A DNA stretch of 64,000 bases from Fratercula arctica. Taxonomy: Eukaryota; Chordata; Aves; Charadriiformes; Alcidae. A program made the translations under genes and the position numbers. The DNA lies in NCBI GenBank assembly GCA_947846985.1, contig CANTUZ010000001.1, positions 34,620,727-34,684,726 of the forward strand. The letters run 5' to 3'. Below the pieces are notes generated by a model, which saw only the letters and a list, made by a program, of their open reading frames with translations, had not been told where the DNA came from and searched no databases. This document shows, piece after piece, positions 1 through 14,074 of the stretch; position 1 is the first letter of the stretch; every line of letters begins with the position of its first letter.

Positions 1-3000
1 ATCATGCTGTGGGGCTCTCCAAGGAACAAGAGCTTCAAAAAGCCACAAGTATGGTTTGTAGTCCTACCCTGTCCCATGTTGTTTGCCTCATTTATCCAAG
101 ACACAGCACAAATCCTTATTTTTAGATATGCTAAAATGCGGTATTTTAAAAAATAATTTCATTCTATTTGATCTGTCATTATAAAGATGAAACCAAGTTT
201 TTCCAGTTCGGGAACATTTTGTACTCTTTTTAAGCTCAGTGTTTTACTAAAACTGTTTGAGAAGACACACCAAAGAGAGATCCACAGACCTTGAGAGGAG
301 ATTCTTTGTGTGAAGTCATTAATATTGATTTTACCTGACACACCTGCAGTAAGAGAACAAAATTGTTCCGGTTGTATACAAGTAATCTCTATTGAAATCA
401 GTCTTCTGTCCTGAACTGAACAATTACAAATCTAAAATGGAATAATTTCCATTTCTTTTGGTGGTTTTGGTGGTCAGCTGCATTACTTTATTTGGCATTT
501 GTTTTTTGCAACTATGATGCTCCTGTAGAATCAGGCCTCCCTCACTCGACCTGGCATGAAGCGTGTTAAATATTTTCAACTTAAAGACTGTCAGCATTAG
601 GAAAGTTTGCGGTTAATATGAGTATTTACTGCTCTTCACTGAAGACATAGTGTAATAAAGAAGCCTATTTTCTTCAGATACTAATTAAACAGGTACATAA
701 TTAAACATCTTAAATAATGAAATACATGCTCTGTAAAAGACTAAAAATATCTGACCATAAATTAGTCATTCAGCCTATATTAATAAATAAGTTCTGGGTG
801 TCAGCTGACAGAGATTTCCTTTCTGAAATTTGACCGCCAGCGTGCGCATTGCAAACATATCGGACTCCCCATCTAGATGCTGCTCAGTTGCATTTTGTGG
901 TGCTCCTGGATCACTCGATCTTGCAGAGCTGGAGGGTTTTGGGTGCATGCTGAGTCTGATCTGATTCTCGTGTGGGCATCTTGGCATGTGGACTTAAACA
1001 GAAAGAGCACATGGCCATATATATGGTGGAGACAAGGAGTGAAATGGCACATAGTGAGGCAGAGCATGCTCTTTGGTAGGAAGGTTCGGGGAGAGGCAGG
1101 TTTGAGGTACTGTCACACACGTCTGGGAATACACATGCAAAGTTTGTAAAATTTAATTTCCACTTACCTGAAAGAATGATGGACTGGCTTCATGACAAGG
1201 GCTTTGTGCATGCTGTAGGGGTAGGGTTGCTGTGTCGGTAGAGGGTATGTATGGGGCTCTGCGGCAAAGGTTTCTGACTCCTGACTTGCTTCGGTGTCAG
1301 TGGGACCAGGCTTTCGTTCCCAAAGCCATCTGAGGAATCTTGGTGCTTGCCTGTCATAGATGCATTGTGTTCTTGGGAAGCTAATGCCCTTTGCTTCTTC
1401 CTTCGCCTTTGCAGAGTGATGACTGTGTGTATGTAATCTACCCAAATGAAGGGCTGTGAGGACTCACTAACTGGTATTCATACAGCACCAGAAAGAGTTT
1501 ATGCTCCAAAAGAGTGTTCCTGGTTGTTCTTAACCAGGTTTCCTAAGGAAATTAGACTCATGTTATCCCACTGTCTCTGTTTGCTTAACTGTTGTACTTC
1601 CTTTAAGAACAATTGAAATGTCCTTTTTAAGCAAATTTTAAGCAGTAGAGGCTCTAGGGCATTGTAGTCCTATGAGTCCTGGAAAAACAGGCATGTAAGT
1701 AGAGGAAAGGCGACCAGATTAGTACTGTCACCAAAGGAAAACCTGCAGTGAGAGCACAGACAAGTAGCAGGCACTAGAGAATCCACTTAGGAAACAGACC
1801 ACCGCCGCTGGAAAAGCTGTGAACAAAGCTCACAGTTTATAAAACTAAGAAGTCACGCAAACTGTGTAAGCACCCTTGCACAAGAAGGCACTCGTTTAAT
1901 TTGCTTAACTTAAATGATAGGGAAAGGACAAATTGTTTTTGGAAGAAAAAAACCACCCCAATTATCCACTGGCCTTTTTCCCTTTTCTAAAGCCTTGCTC
2001 AAACTAAATCTTTGTGAAGGTTCTGAAATATTTAGTTACTGCCTTTCCTTTTCTTCACATTTTTTTCGTGCGTATTTCTGGACTGTGGCCAGAATGGGAA
2101 AGAGATTGCTGAATACAGCGAAAAACTCTGTTCTCAAGGTACTTCCATGCCATCTGAAAGCTAGAAATGCCGTAAATCTTGAGCTAACCTGCTCTTGGAA
2201 CCTTGAAACTTGCTGATGGTGCACTTCCCTAGTCTGTGCTCGCAGGTATAACCACTGACTGTTCTTGTATTAGTGGATCTCACCTTACTGGGGCTGGCCT
2301 GCAGATACCAAGGTAATACCGATGTTCTGTGTGGTACCAGACAACTGCGACAGCATTCAGTGCCTCCCCTTTGCAGTTTGCAATCCTAACATCAGCCAGG
2401 CTCTCTGATACGTAATCTGTGTTCTGCCGTTGCCTCCATCCTTTTTATCCCTTGGCGTCTTTCTTAGAGATGAAGTGGCATTTGCCTGCACGCTCTCACA
2501 AATTCAGCTTTGGGGAGAGGAGGTGGACTTTGCCTCCTACTTCTCTGCATCCCATCTCTGAGCAAAGAGTTGCAGCAGGGAAGAGCTGCTGTGTGGGTGA
2601 AACCAGTCCAGGACTATGCCTGCCTTAGGGGCGTGCTGGAAGAGGGCTTTATAACCCCACAGAGAGGCATGGAATCTCCTGCGATGCCTCTTGCGATGCT
2701 ACTTTGTGTTGCAAACTCTACCACCGTGTCCCAGGGACAGGTCTTTCCTTCCATTGGACAGCAGGATCAGGTGAGCTGAGGTAGAAAGGATTGTTTGGCT
2801 CATAATGCTCGTCCCCTCAAACTCTCCTAACCTTGCCAATTCTGGCAATGTGTCATGGTTTTATTACATTACAGTACTTGGTGGTATTGTATTGGTTTTT
2901 TCTCCGTTTTATGAAACTTCCAAATAGTACTGCCTAAAGAGTCCTGTTCACTTATTCCTTCTGGTTGTTTGGTACATCCTTGTCTTACTTTTTGATTTAA

Positions 3001-6000
3001 ATGTTCAAGATACAGACTGTGCCTTTTTGCTAGGTTGTTGCGATCCTCAGGGTAACATATCCCCAGTGACTGGCAGGATCTCAAGGAACTGCTGTAGCAC
3101 AGGTAATGAACAGTGTTTTTATTAAAACTCCTGCAGAATTTCTAGCCAACTTTCAAGCTCATGTCAATAAAGGTAGTTTAGGTAAGTCTCAGAAAGTCAC
3201 AGTTTGGTCATACCCCAAATGGACATATTTTCCATAATTAACGTAAATTGAATTATTGATTTCTGTTTTTCAGAGGGTGCAACCAAACATAACAAAGGGA
3301 AAGAATGAATATTTTTGCATCCATTTAGTGAAAAATAGTGAATTATTACAGAGTGCAAATTGATTCCAACCATGTTTGCTGTGAAAAATTCTAGTCCTTT
3401 TATTCTGGGTTTTAGTCTTCTGGACAGTCAGCCTCATAAGAGATAGGCTGTGTAGTCTTTAGCCGCACAGATAAGCTTGTATTCACATGAGAGCTCCATT
3501 GATTCCTGGACAACAGCCTCAGGAATTAAGTCCTGCCACTTCTGCTGAGAACTTAACAGATGTGTAAATGACAATAAGCACAAATTAGGTATGCATCACT
3601 CCGCTCTGTACCGTGTATCCGTTTGGAGTGCCACTTGTTGATGTGTTTCAGCTGATCTCAGAGCTCAGCAGCAGGAGAATGGCTCAGGAAGGAAGGAAAT
3701 ATTTCCTCTAGTGTGTGTGGAGGAGGCACAAACCATTTATTACATGTGGTGGTTGGCAGAAAGAGAGAGAAGAAAGGGCTGTTCAGTCACCTTGAGAAAG
3801 CCACTCATGAAAAGTTGAGGTTTAGTTATTCCATCTTAGATTGATTGATACGTGTACCTTCACTGAGCCCAGTGTATCTTCTTTATGCCCACAGCCTCGT
3901 CATGGGCTGACTAAACATTTGATGTTCTAGTATTTGATTGCTTCTGTAATAATGATTCTAAAGATTGATGCCCTTTTGATGAAGTACCCTGCACACGGAC
4001 ATTTCCTGCCCCCAGTAGCGATCTTTCTGGAGAAGCAGCCAAAGGATGGGATGGGGGCATTTTGTTTACTGCACTTCAGAGATAAGGAATTGTATGTAAT
4101 AGAGAAAAATTTACCAAGGAAGCCTGTGTCAGAGCCAGGAAGTGGTTTCGTGTTTCCAGATTCCCAACTACAACTTTAACTACTCCTTCCTCTCAAGTAA
4201 ATGGAAACATTTATGAATTAGCGATGCCAGTGAGGTTATACAGTGATGGGACATAGGGTAGTGAGTGAATGGGGGGTTTGTAGGCAGGGCATAGACCTAA
4301 GCTATATATATAACTGTATGATCTCTGACCATAAATCAAAATTGCTTTCTTTCTTCCAAGGAAAGGTGTATGCCTGCTTTTTTGTTTAGAGTATTTTAGT
4401 AAGTTTGGCTTGAAAGGTTACTTCTCATCTCTAAAGTATATGTATTACAATCTCCAGTTTAGTCCTGTATCTCTTTTGGTTGAAATAATGCTGGGTAAAT
4501 TATATGAATTCAGGTGAATGCTCAAGCTCATGACAGTAAAGTTTGCTACTCACTGTTCTCTGTCCCTGAACTTTCAGAGGAGAAATGTTCCAGGGAAAGG
4601 AGAAGACAATGGAGATGTTCTCATAATGAAATTTTCAGAGGCTGTACAAAATAAAAAAAAGAAAAAGAAAAAGAAAAGAAAAAGAGAGCACTCATGCCAA
4701 ACATACTGAAAATTTTCACATAATTTCTGTAAATGAGTTGCATTAGAAGACTCAACCATTTAAGTTATGCAAAATCAATATGCTGTCATCCATGGATACG
4801 AGCACGTCTCAAGGACAGTTTCATTTCCACGAAGGGGTGTGATGGTAGTTGTGAAATACACGTTGAGGGGATTTAACCCAAAAGAGCCCATTGTACATAA
4901 GAATAGAACAGAAATATAGTAGGTGAAGGATTTACACAGGGGTAATCAAATCTAGGACAACTAAAGGGTTACCTTGATAGCCATGAATCTTCATATAGCT
5001 TTTTCTTTTTTTTTTTTTTAACAGAGTAGCATCACAATAATCAGAGGACCCTCACAAACAGAACTGCTTTTACCAAGTTATGGTGAGAAACCTGGGGCTT
5101 TTGTCTATTTCTTCCTACAGTCCCACTGCACTTGATTTCATTGTCAATATATTTTATGGCAAATATGATTTCTAAGTGTTATACTGTATTCCGTGTGGTA
5201 GGGCGATCCTGATCCGGTGGTTTTGTTTAAAAACCACAATGTATTCAGAGGAACTGAATTCTCATAGGCATGGCATGACTAGCAATCAGGGCTGGCTCAT
5301 CCTCTGTTGTAAATATGTGCCACTGTTCCTTGTTGCTCACAGGACAATAGAAGTTCTTAACAACAACAGAGTTGGAATACATGGCACTTGCTCACCATTT
5401 GCATTTCCAGCCAGTGGAACAACACCTTTTTGAATCTCAAAATCAAGCAAATCTGCATTTTAACATACCAGTCTCCTTTTATTTGTACAAAGCCTTTTTT
5501 CATTTCTCCTGAAAAAACCCACATCCCAACAACCCTTCCTTGAAATATATCTTAAATAACATTGGATTTACTTACTGGAGTGTTATGTGGGAGCACTGGG
5601 ATTTATTTCAGTTTCATTCCTGTCATTTCCTAAAAGAAAGAAAAGGAAACAGAAAACATGACATCAGAGATTATGAGGTTCTGGCAGCTTGGCATCTCTT
5701 TCATACTGTCATGGAAAGCAACTATGATGCCAAATATTTTCTGCCTTATCTGAGACATATTCTTATAAAGCAGAGGCAAAAAAAAAGATATTGGATGGAG
5801 ATGGTAAGGCTGGTACATTCATAAATTTGAGTATGTTTAGATAAAGGAACCTGGAATTTGTATGTCAGGAATTTGGTAGGAAGCAGCAAAGAAAAGGGCA
5901 GTGTTCTTGATCATTTTGCCTCATCTGCTCCATAAGAGTGTTTTTCAAGGGAAATGAGGATCCTACATATGCTAGCAAATCTTTGATCTCAGTGAATAAT

Positions 6001-7369
6001 TGCCAGCTTTGTGAAAATTGAGGTGACAACATTTTGTACAGTGATGATGCTGTTCTGCACTCTACGGTATACATTTTTATGTGTTCTTCACAAAAGTAAA
6101 GTAAATGAGGGAGGCCAACTTTGTCCCATAAACATTACCGTGTTAAACTATGCGTCGAGTAGTCAGTGGATGGAGTTTTCCTTCCATTTAAAGTAAATTC
6201 TAATTGGTTGCCCTTTGATGTGCACTAGGCTTTTTGTTTATATAAGCCTGTAGCTTTTTTGAACAGCAGCTTTGCATGCTGTGGTTGCAGGTTGAAGTCA
6301 CTTTCTTGCTGCCTTTCCCCTCCTTCAGACCATAAAAGATTTCCACCCAAGGCGGGGTGCAGCCCCACCAGCCCACTTTGCCACCCACTGTCCCACTCCA
6401 TGAGTTAAAGCCCAGAGAACTTGCATTTGCATCCACTTCACATTTCTGACGGTTGCACGATGCTTTGCCCTCTTTCCTAGGGCTCTGCCCATTACCCTGG
6501 TGCAGACTGGGGTCATGCACATCTTCTGATGCTGTGGGCAGCAGAGTAGCCCTCCGGTTCAGCAAGAATTCACTATCTTCGCTTTCCATTCCTTTTTTAT
6601 TTTTGGCACAATATAAAGTTGAGGGGGAATAAGGCCTGCTATAGATCAATGTTTGCCGATTCAGAATGGACAAGGTTGAACCTGAAGGTCGGGCTCTAAA
6701 GTCTAGGTGATGCAATAACCAATAACGAAGCCCTGGAGTGTTTGAGAGAGGTTCAAATTCTGACCAAGACATACAGAGAAATGAGTGAAAGCAAGCACTC
6801 CTCAGATTGATGTGGGTGGCTCACAGAAGCACCACGTGATATTTCCAAGATGAGCAGAATCACAGGCAGGAAATTCCAATCCAAGTCAGCAGTACAGCTA
6901 TATTCACACCCCTTTTGGGTCAGTGGCTAGTACCACCATTGCTGGAGCCAGCTAGTTCTGTGAGGGTCAAACACAACTTGCCTATAGGGGAAATTCCTTC
7001 TTATTTCTATCCCTATCAGTAAATTTCTAGCCTGTCCCCTGTACTAAGAGTGATTTTCTCCCTCTTTCCTGATTCTACCTATTGTAATTGGAGAAGTTGG
7101 TACTATTCAGACAATTCTTGGATCTTTTAAAAATCAGTAAACTACTGTCCTCTGAGATGTCTTTGACAGTTGTCTTCTGCTATGCAGTGCCTATTTTTGT
7201 TATGGCGAAGGATTAATGCACAATTTATATATCCCTATATCCTTTGCTGTTGTGTATTTTTATATGGTGTCATTTCTTATTCATTTCCTCCCTGAATTAG
7301 ACTTCCCTCCTATTTTCTACTTGCTTTATGCAGCTTTTTCTCCACTTTAAACAGTCTTACTGATACTGC
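1..7369. other. Intergenic, no gene recognised
   Basis: AT-rich unique-looking DNA with one purine microsatellite and short T-runs. The 190-codon minus-strand frame at 6200-6772 has no recognisable domain, and I found no exon-like splice context for it. Confidence 0.7.
4649..4687 (+). repeat. AAAAG-type purine repeat
   Basis: AAAAAAAAGAAAAAGAAA continuing with AAGAAAAG units is a degenerate (A4-5G)n microsatellite in intergenic sequence. Confidence 0.8.
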
Positions 7370-7800
7370 AAAGCACTGACAACTTTGTACAAGGCTCCTG
7401 TGAGACCTCATCCGGAGTACCTCGTGTAACTTCTGATTGGGAACTGACAGACTCTTGCACAGGTAATTGGGGAAAGGAAAGATTATCATATGAGAGAAAA
7501 ATAGAAGATCCTGTCTTGTTTATCTCCATGAACTGAAGGCTGAGAGGGGTTATAACTGCTTGTCTGTGCATCAGAGGGTTAAACACCAGCAAGGAAAGAA
7601 GAACTTTTTATGCAAAGGCTGATGTTGACATAAGAACCACATGGGAATAGGCTTGTTATGGATGTATTAAGCCTTGGAGTTATGAGGATGTCCCTAATGG
7701 TTACAGCAGTGAAGTTCTGCAACGGTCTTCTCATCAGAGTGGGGAAGGACTAACTGCTTCCACGATGGAACTTGATAGCGTTAGGGAGGAAGAAAGCATG
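7370..7800 (+). mobile_element. Old, diverged CR1/L3-like LINE remnant
   Basis: GCTCCTGTGAGACCTCATCC with GGAGTACC just after it resembles the ORF2 segment APVRPHPEY of CR1-type LINEs. Downstream, GGATGTCCCTAATGGTTACAGCAGTGAAGTTCTG resembles the final ORF2 stretch. The frames are badly broken and no tail is preserved, so this is an ancient subfamily copy. The boundaries are approximate. Confidence 0.5.
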
Positions 7801-10034
7801 ACATGGTGCCTGAGGTAGTAAAGGGTCAAAGTCTGTGAATTCAGAGGTTAATTCCAGTTTCTCTGTCTGGGGGTCCCAGGTCCAGACTATAAGTTTAGAT
7901 TTCTAGAAGATAGTTAAGTGTTTTGTCTCCCATTACATCCCACAGAGAATGGAGAACAATCCAGCTCAGCCAAAAAGTAAATACCAACATTTGATCAGTC
8001 TCCACTAACTGTAATGAATAGACACCTACATCTAGACACCTCAATTTATATGTTACCACTGGAATCTCATTGTACTCGGAGTTAATTAATTGCATAAACC
8101 ACAGGGGCTTGACTCAGCTGGCTAAGGCATAGTGTCTGGTGCCATCTGAGGGGCCCTAGGGCCAGAAAGAGATCTGCAGAGACAGGCAGATACAGCACAG
8201 GACCTGCAGAAGAAGACCTGCTCTCTTCTGATAAAGCAGTCAGGGGCTCAGCAGACATGAGGGCATCTTAGAAAGCACAAGGTGCCTATATTTAGGCACT
8301 TGAGTTGAACCTCAGACAGGGGGTGCAATGAATCAGAAGTCAAAGCCTCGATAGCATTTGCTCCTCTCCTCTCCTGTGTCCTCTCTTCTTTTTCTGATTT
8401 TCTGTTGTATTTGTCTTACTTGGTTACAGCAGTTACATACTTCAGAACAGACTCCAGAATCTTGAAAAGCAAACAGAATTATGCATATTTAAGCTAAAAA
8501 GAAATCAACTAAGAGTGTAACTTTATTTCCCAAGTAAAGGCTTCCATGTGCACTGGGCACGTGAATTCCCTCTGTACAGCCCCGATCCTTCTGCTGATTT
8601 TTCACTAATGTTCTCAGCACAGTAAACTGAGCATTTTGAGATTTATTACCAGGCTTCTCAATGACACCGGTTAGTTTCTTCTTAGCCAGCAGAAGTCTTT
8701 TCATAATGTAGGGCAAGAAAGAACTTTAACGAAGGGCAAACAGCACCAAAAGGTAAAGCACTGGTTCGCTGCAGGATCCCAGTTGCCAACCATTATTAAT
8801 ATGCTCATTTCTGGATTTGTCTTTGGGGCTTTCCTTGCACAGTGACATTAAAAGTCTTGGCAGATGTTAAAAGTAAACACATTCTGCAGTGTTCGTCGCC
8901 TCTGTGTAGGGAAGGAAGGTGTGACTGATCACTGCCTTGCAACCCCCTGATAAAAACAATCAGTGTTACTGAGGCACGTGGAAGGAAAGAAATGCAAGCC
9001 AGACTGTAGCGAGGCCTTCTTGAGGGAGTAAGAAGGGAAAGAGAATAAGACAGAAGATTTAAGAAGAGACAAGAGATTATGCAAATCTGAGCTGTGAATA
9101 ACATCCTGGCAGTACAGCCCCTCCAGAGATAACTTGCCACCTGCATTTCTCTAACAGGCACCTCCAAGTCAGTGAGAAAAATGGAGCAGCTTTTGAACAA
9201 AAAGGGAAGGGGGAGAAAGAAAAATCAGACTAAGTGCTCCTTAATTCTAGCCACGTTAAACTCTAAATGCTGCCAAAAAGCCGGTAATAAAATTTAATTC
9301 TTTCTGAGGACATGACAATCAGTCATCCGACCAAGAATCAGAGTCTCCTGGGAGTGTTTCTTCCATCGTGGGGCTTGAGTAGACTTGACCCTCTCAGCAT
9401 TTCATATTTCATAATTGAACTCAATGTCCCTCACACTTTTAACATCTTCCTAGATTAAAAAAGAGCATTAATCACTCTCGCCTCGCAGCAGCACTGAAGA
9501 GGGAAGTAGGACACCAGGCACAGTTTCAGAGAGGCCTGGGGGATTAAGATGATCAGTGTCTTGGCGCGTGCATTAGTATGTGTTTGTGCCTGTGTTACAA
9601 ACAAACAAAAAACTCCCCGCAGGCGCATTACAGACCCCAATATATTGCTCCAATATATATGATCTACCACCACCTTAATAGTTTCACTCCGGAGACGGTG
9701 CCATACAATTGAGCACCACGTTTCTGCAGCTTATCTCTGGAGAAGTAAAAAAAAATATAAAATCCCTTTTTAACTGGGTGCTTTGTTATGATTTATACAT
9801 TTCTTTTTTTGAATAGCTGGGGTTTATCTTCTTCAGCTGCAGGAACTTTGAGCAAATGATAAACGAAAACATCAACCCAGAGCCTGCACTAATGCCTGAC
9901 ACAAACATGTCACTCGATATTTAAGTATTTATTTATTCATTTATGTTTTTGTAGTCTCTTCTTAGGCGCAGAACCTTTGTATTTATTATAATAATGGTGA
10001 CAAAATGTGGGAACAGGGCGGGGAGGGAGGGGGG
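7801..10034. other. Intergenic, no gene recognised
   Basis: AT-rich non-coding DNA. A segment at 8110-8135 (TGACTCAGCTGGCTAAGGC) is close to a tRNA A-box, but no B-box or cloverleaf follows, so it is not called as an RNA gene. From about 9250 onward the sequence lacks repeats and leads into the CpG-rich island. Confidence 0.65.
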
Positions 10035-10690
10035 GAAAGAATGAACATAAATGCAAGCGAAAAAACAAAAGCGGCGACACCAGAGACAGAGGAACGGTCC
10101 TCGCAGAGCCGGGGCGGTCGCTCCTTCTCTTTGTTTTATGCTTTAACTGAGGAAAACCCAACTGGGCAGCGGGCTGACCCCCGGATCTGAGGCTAGCAAG
10201 GCCTATAGGGCATTTTGGGGCTTGGCCAGGAGGAGAAGCTGAGGGAAAGTGTGACCAGAGGAACCTGAAGGGCCCTGGGGCGGCCGGAGTCCTCTGAGAG
10301 GACCATGGTGACGCCGAGGCCCAGGTGGGACCCGGCCAGCCGTGGGGTTGCCCCCAGCCCGGCGGCGGGGTGGTCCTGCCACCAGCACAGCTACAAATTG
10401 CCGTGGCTGCGGGCCCGTGATGGAGAGCAGGGAGGTGTTGGGAAGGGCGGGGGGTCCCCTTACGCTTGGTCGATCCGCAGGGAGAGCCATGGGGCTGGGG
10501 GGAGCGGTAGAGCGAGAAGGGGACAAAAGCGGTGGCTGGGGCTGGCTGCCAGAGAGGGGTGCCCGGCTGAAATCCTTCACAGCGCCGGGACACAAAAACT
10601 CCTAAATCTTCATCAGAAAGTCATTAGAAATCTGTCGGAGGGGCCGGGCGCAGATTGCCAGGGGAGGGGACTCAAAAAGCCCCTCCGGGC
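10035..10690. promoter_or_regulatory. CpG-rich island, orphan promoter or enhancer candidate
   Basis: About 650 bp of markedly GC-rich sequence lies in an AT-rich desert. By eye it has some 35 CpG dinucleotides, an observed/expected ratio near 0.6, with clusters such as GCCCGGCGGCGGGG and GGGGCCGGGCGCAG. It is the most CpG-rich stretch in the upstream 39 kb. Open frames cross it on both strands (218 codons on minus, 134 on plus), as GC-rich DNA lacks stops, and none looks like a protein I recognise. It could be the first exon and promoter of a non-coding RNA. Confidence 0.5.
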
Positions 10691-10918
10691 TCCACAATAC
10701 CTGAAATGAACTGGAAGGGATGGGGTGGGGCTGGGAAGCAGATTTCCTGCCATAACTAAAGCCCCCTTTCAGCCTGCTTTGCAACAGTTTTACGATGTGT
10801 TAGAATTTACATTCACGTGTTGTTAACCATTCTTCGGCGCAATGAAACGTTTTATCTGTCTGACCTCAACCTTTGCCATATGCTGGTGCAAACTGTTCAA
10901 CTTAAGCCCGGACGAGCT

Positions 10919-11110
10919 GAAGAAAAGGAGGGGAAAAAAAAAAAAAAAAAAAAGAGGGGGAGAAAAAGGAGGGTCCGAAAAGCACATTGCTGGGTAGGCT
11001 CTGTTGTTGCTCTTGATAGCTGCCTTCCTCTCCATTTTCCATGGAAACCTTTTGAAAGCCAATTCCAAAAAAAAAAAAAAAAAGAAAAAAAAAAAGGCAA
11101 AAGAAAAAGA
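10919..11110 (+). repeat. Paired purine tracts
   Basis: Two A/G-rich blocks (10919-10976, with a run of about 20 A, and 11067-11110) flank about 90 bp of ordinary sequence. They generate lysine/glutamate-rich and phenylalanine-rich spurious frames on the two strands. Confidence 0.8.
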
Positions 11111-14074
11111 TCCATGCCGATAAATGAATAGTGGCTCAGAACATGTCAGCTCTTCACTAATTGTCCACTTTACATATGCTCCTTCATGTCTGGCGATTCC
11201 TTTTATATTGTGGAGAGACAGCAATGAAACTTCATTATACTGCGTTAAGGAGAGGTGTATGGAATGCATTTGAAATTGATCAGAATGAATTTTATAAGGT
11301 TTTTATTTATTTTATCCTAATTTCCTGGTTGTTTTCTCAGCCTAGTTCATTTGAAAGAATAAGAGATGGGGATTATGGAAGGAGAGTGATAATTTTGTGA
11401 GACAGACTGGTAATTCACAATGAAAGACCCCGTTTTGTGCTTTTGAAGACGTGCCTGGTTAACTTGCAAATTCCACCCTATTTCTCCCAGGGACCTGCGC
11501 TGTGGCATTGCCTCAGTCTTGCTGTTCGATTCCTCTGAAACTACGGTTATGAGCCTGTCTCTGCATTTTGCCTCTGGTGTCCAGATGTGGTTAGGTGTTT
11601 CTCACCTTGTGTTTTGGGTGGACTAAGCAATCCAGACTGCACTTCCTAATACCTTGTGTGATGGATTTTCATGGAATTTTGGTTATTTCTGTACTGAGAA
11701 ACAACAGTTTTCATTCATCCCACAGGTGTCTCTGGAGTCTAGTAAGAATGGTGGCACTGAGGAAACGTCCCTTTAACTCAGCTCCCTGAATGGTCTTGGA
11801 GTAGTCCCTAAGGAGGATGTCCACAAAGGTGCAGTAATATTGACATGTTCAGCAGCAGGGGGGCTTTGGGATCAAAAAAGTTTGAGTAGCCCCTGTTCAG
11901 CTGTGAAGCCAATGCCTGAAGAAGGTGCTTTAGCAAATGCATGGAGTTATTTATGAGAAGGTTTTAAATGCTTAAGGACATTAAGTTATTTAGGGGTTAG
12001 GCAAGTCCTTGGTGAATCAACCGGTAGCACTTAGGTTCCTGGAAGACCCCCAACTTCTTTTTTAAATCTCACCGTGGCTTTGTGGGCTTCCCTCTGTAAA
12101 GACACAGTGGCCTTGGGGGGCATTCAGGTAAGAAAACTCTCATGGCTAGATAAGGCTCATATACTCACTGTAATAATGAATCCCCAAATGAAGAACCTAA
12201 TCATGTATGTTAGAGTTGTGAGCTGGTGCAGCCCATCAGTAATAATTATGCTGGACCAATCATTGCTGCAGCCTCTTGCAGTATATATTGCTGCATTTCA
12301 TGGTGTGTGGCATGTCTCAGGGAAATAAAAATCATTTTTGCTTTCTGTGAAACCCTGGCAACCCATCTCACATTTTTATAAGTAATTTCCATTCTGCTAT
12401 GGTCTATTACACATGATGTTTTGAAAGAGTGGGAAAGAGTTAAGCAAAATGAAGACCATTATCAATATTTTATTTGTCACAGATGAAAAACTACATTTAT
12501 AGGTCAGTTCATTGCAATCCATTCATTGATTTAGGTACTCAAAGCCCTTCAGGGAGTGTCTAAAATCCACTGATGTTTTGGAGTGCTAAGTTTTGTGTTT
12601 GGATTTCTGATAAAACTGAAAGATGTGTCAAAATCATGTAACAGGCTCTGGATCTGATTTACCACTGTATGCTTCCAGTCTCCGCTGGTGTTAACTCCAG
12701 TGATTTCATCAGGGTGGAGCTGCACAGTATTGATTTAATTCTTATGTTGATGTGACCCTCCAGAGACATACTTCCCTGCTCTTATTCCCACTTACTTCAG
12801 TTCAGGAACATAATCAGGATCATAATTAGGAGTGATGACCTGATTCAGTCAGGCATAGAAAATCAAGCCAGTATTGAAGTTTCTCAGTAATGCTATTGAC
12901 TGTAATGGGGCTACTTTCTTCCTTAAAGTCAAGTATTTGCTTACATCCCTTTGCAGATGGTAACCTATGTATTTAGGTTCACTCCTGAATTCTGTGAAAG
13001 TCGAAGTCTTCTGACTGGCTACAACAAGCTTTGGATCAGGTCCACAAATAGAGGAAACTTTGTAAGAGATTTAAGAAAACTCAGGAGCTAAACTGCAGTT
13101 GTTCCTCTATCCCCGTCTATGCAATTCCACTTGCTTCAATTAACTTTTATGCTTGTAACTGGAATGGATGGAATTTGATCAAAGTCCCTTTCAGAGTACA
13201 TTCATGGTATTGTCTACAAACCTATTACTTTCAGAAAGCAAAGTAGGATAATGCACTTCTTTCTGCAGATTGTGTTGCCTGTTCTAGCTGCCATCATTGA
13301 AATATCTGGTACCTCAAAAAGCATAACCAGCAGGGTTCAAATGTTTTTGTTTATGTGTATTTTTCAGGCAAAAACTTGCCAAACTCCAGTATTGGTTACA
13401 GGCTTCTGGGGAGAGAACTTGGCTTGGAATTAAATACCCTGGAAATGGACTGCATCCAAGAATGAGTAAAATCTGTAGCCGAGGTGCAAACACCTAATTA
13501 TAACCATTATCCAAAAATTCAATGTAAAAATAATAAGGGAAAAATTGCTCATCTCATTAAAAGGTGAATTTTTCTAATGGCACTAAGAGATTTTAAAACC
13601 AGCCAAAACATCAAAAGTTGAGTAACCAAAAGTATCCATGATCAATATTTATATTCAGGTCAAAGTAGAGAGAACTGAGACAATGAAATTTAGAAATGCA
13701 CGTATTGTAATTCAATTTGAACAGTCAACATTGGTAAAAAGCCTAACTGTTTACTATAAGATTACTTTCTGATTCAGCATTACCACACAGAGCTACATCT
13801 GTTACTCTTAATTTGAATACAAAAATTACCTCTAATCTAATTAAAAATAGAATAAAAACAGGAGCTTGACGTCCTTTGGAAGTCCTCAAACTTATTAAAG
13901 CTGAAAGTAATTTTAACAAATTTAAAGAATTAATTGAATTAATTAATCAGGGGCTAGATTCTGGCCAGCGAGCTCCAGCTGCAAAGGTAACCGTGAGGAA
14001 TGAGAATGCTAATGCAACACCAACAGTACTCTTACTGCTTGGTGGCATTTAATAAGTACCTTTGATATACCTAA

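Noticed and set aside
6200..6772. 190-codon minus-strand open frame
   Set aside because: No recognisable domain, no splice or promoter context and irregular composition. A frame of this length is not decisive in 64 kb.
9937..10709. Long frames on both strands in the GC-rich island (218, 134 and 130 codons)
   Set aside because: GC-rich DNA lacks stop codons, so overlapping frames appear on both strands. The proline/arginine/glycine-rich products look compositional, not protein-like.
10817..11269. Lysine-rich plus-strand and phenylalanine-rich minus-strand frames
   Set aside because: They are created by the two poly-purine tracts.
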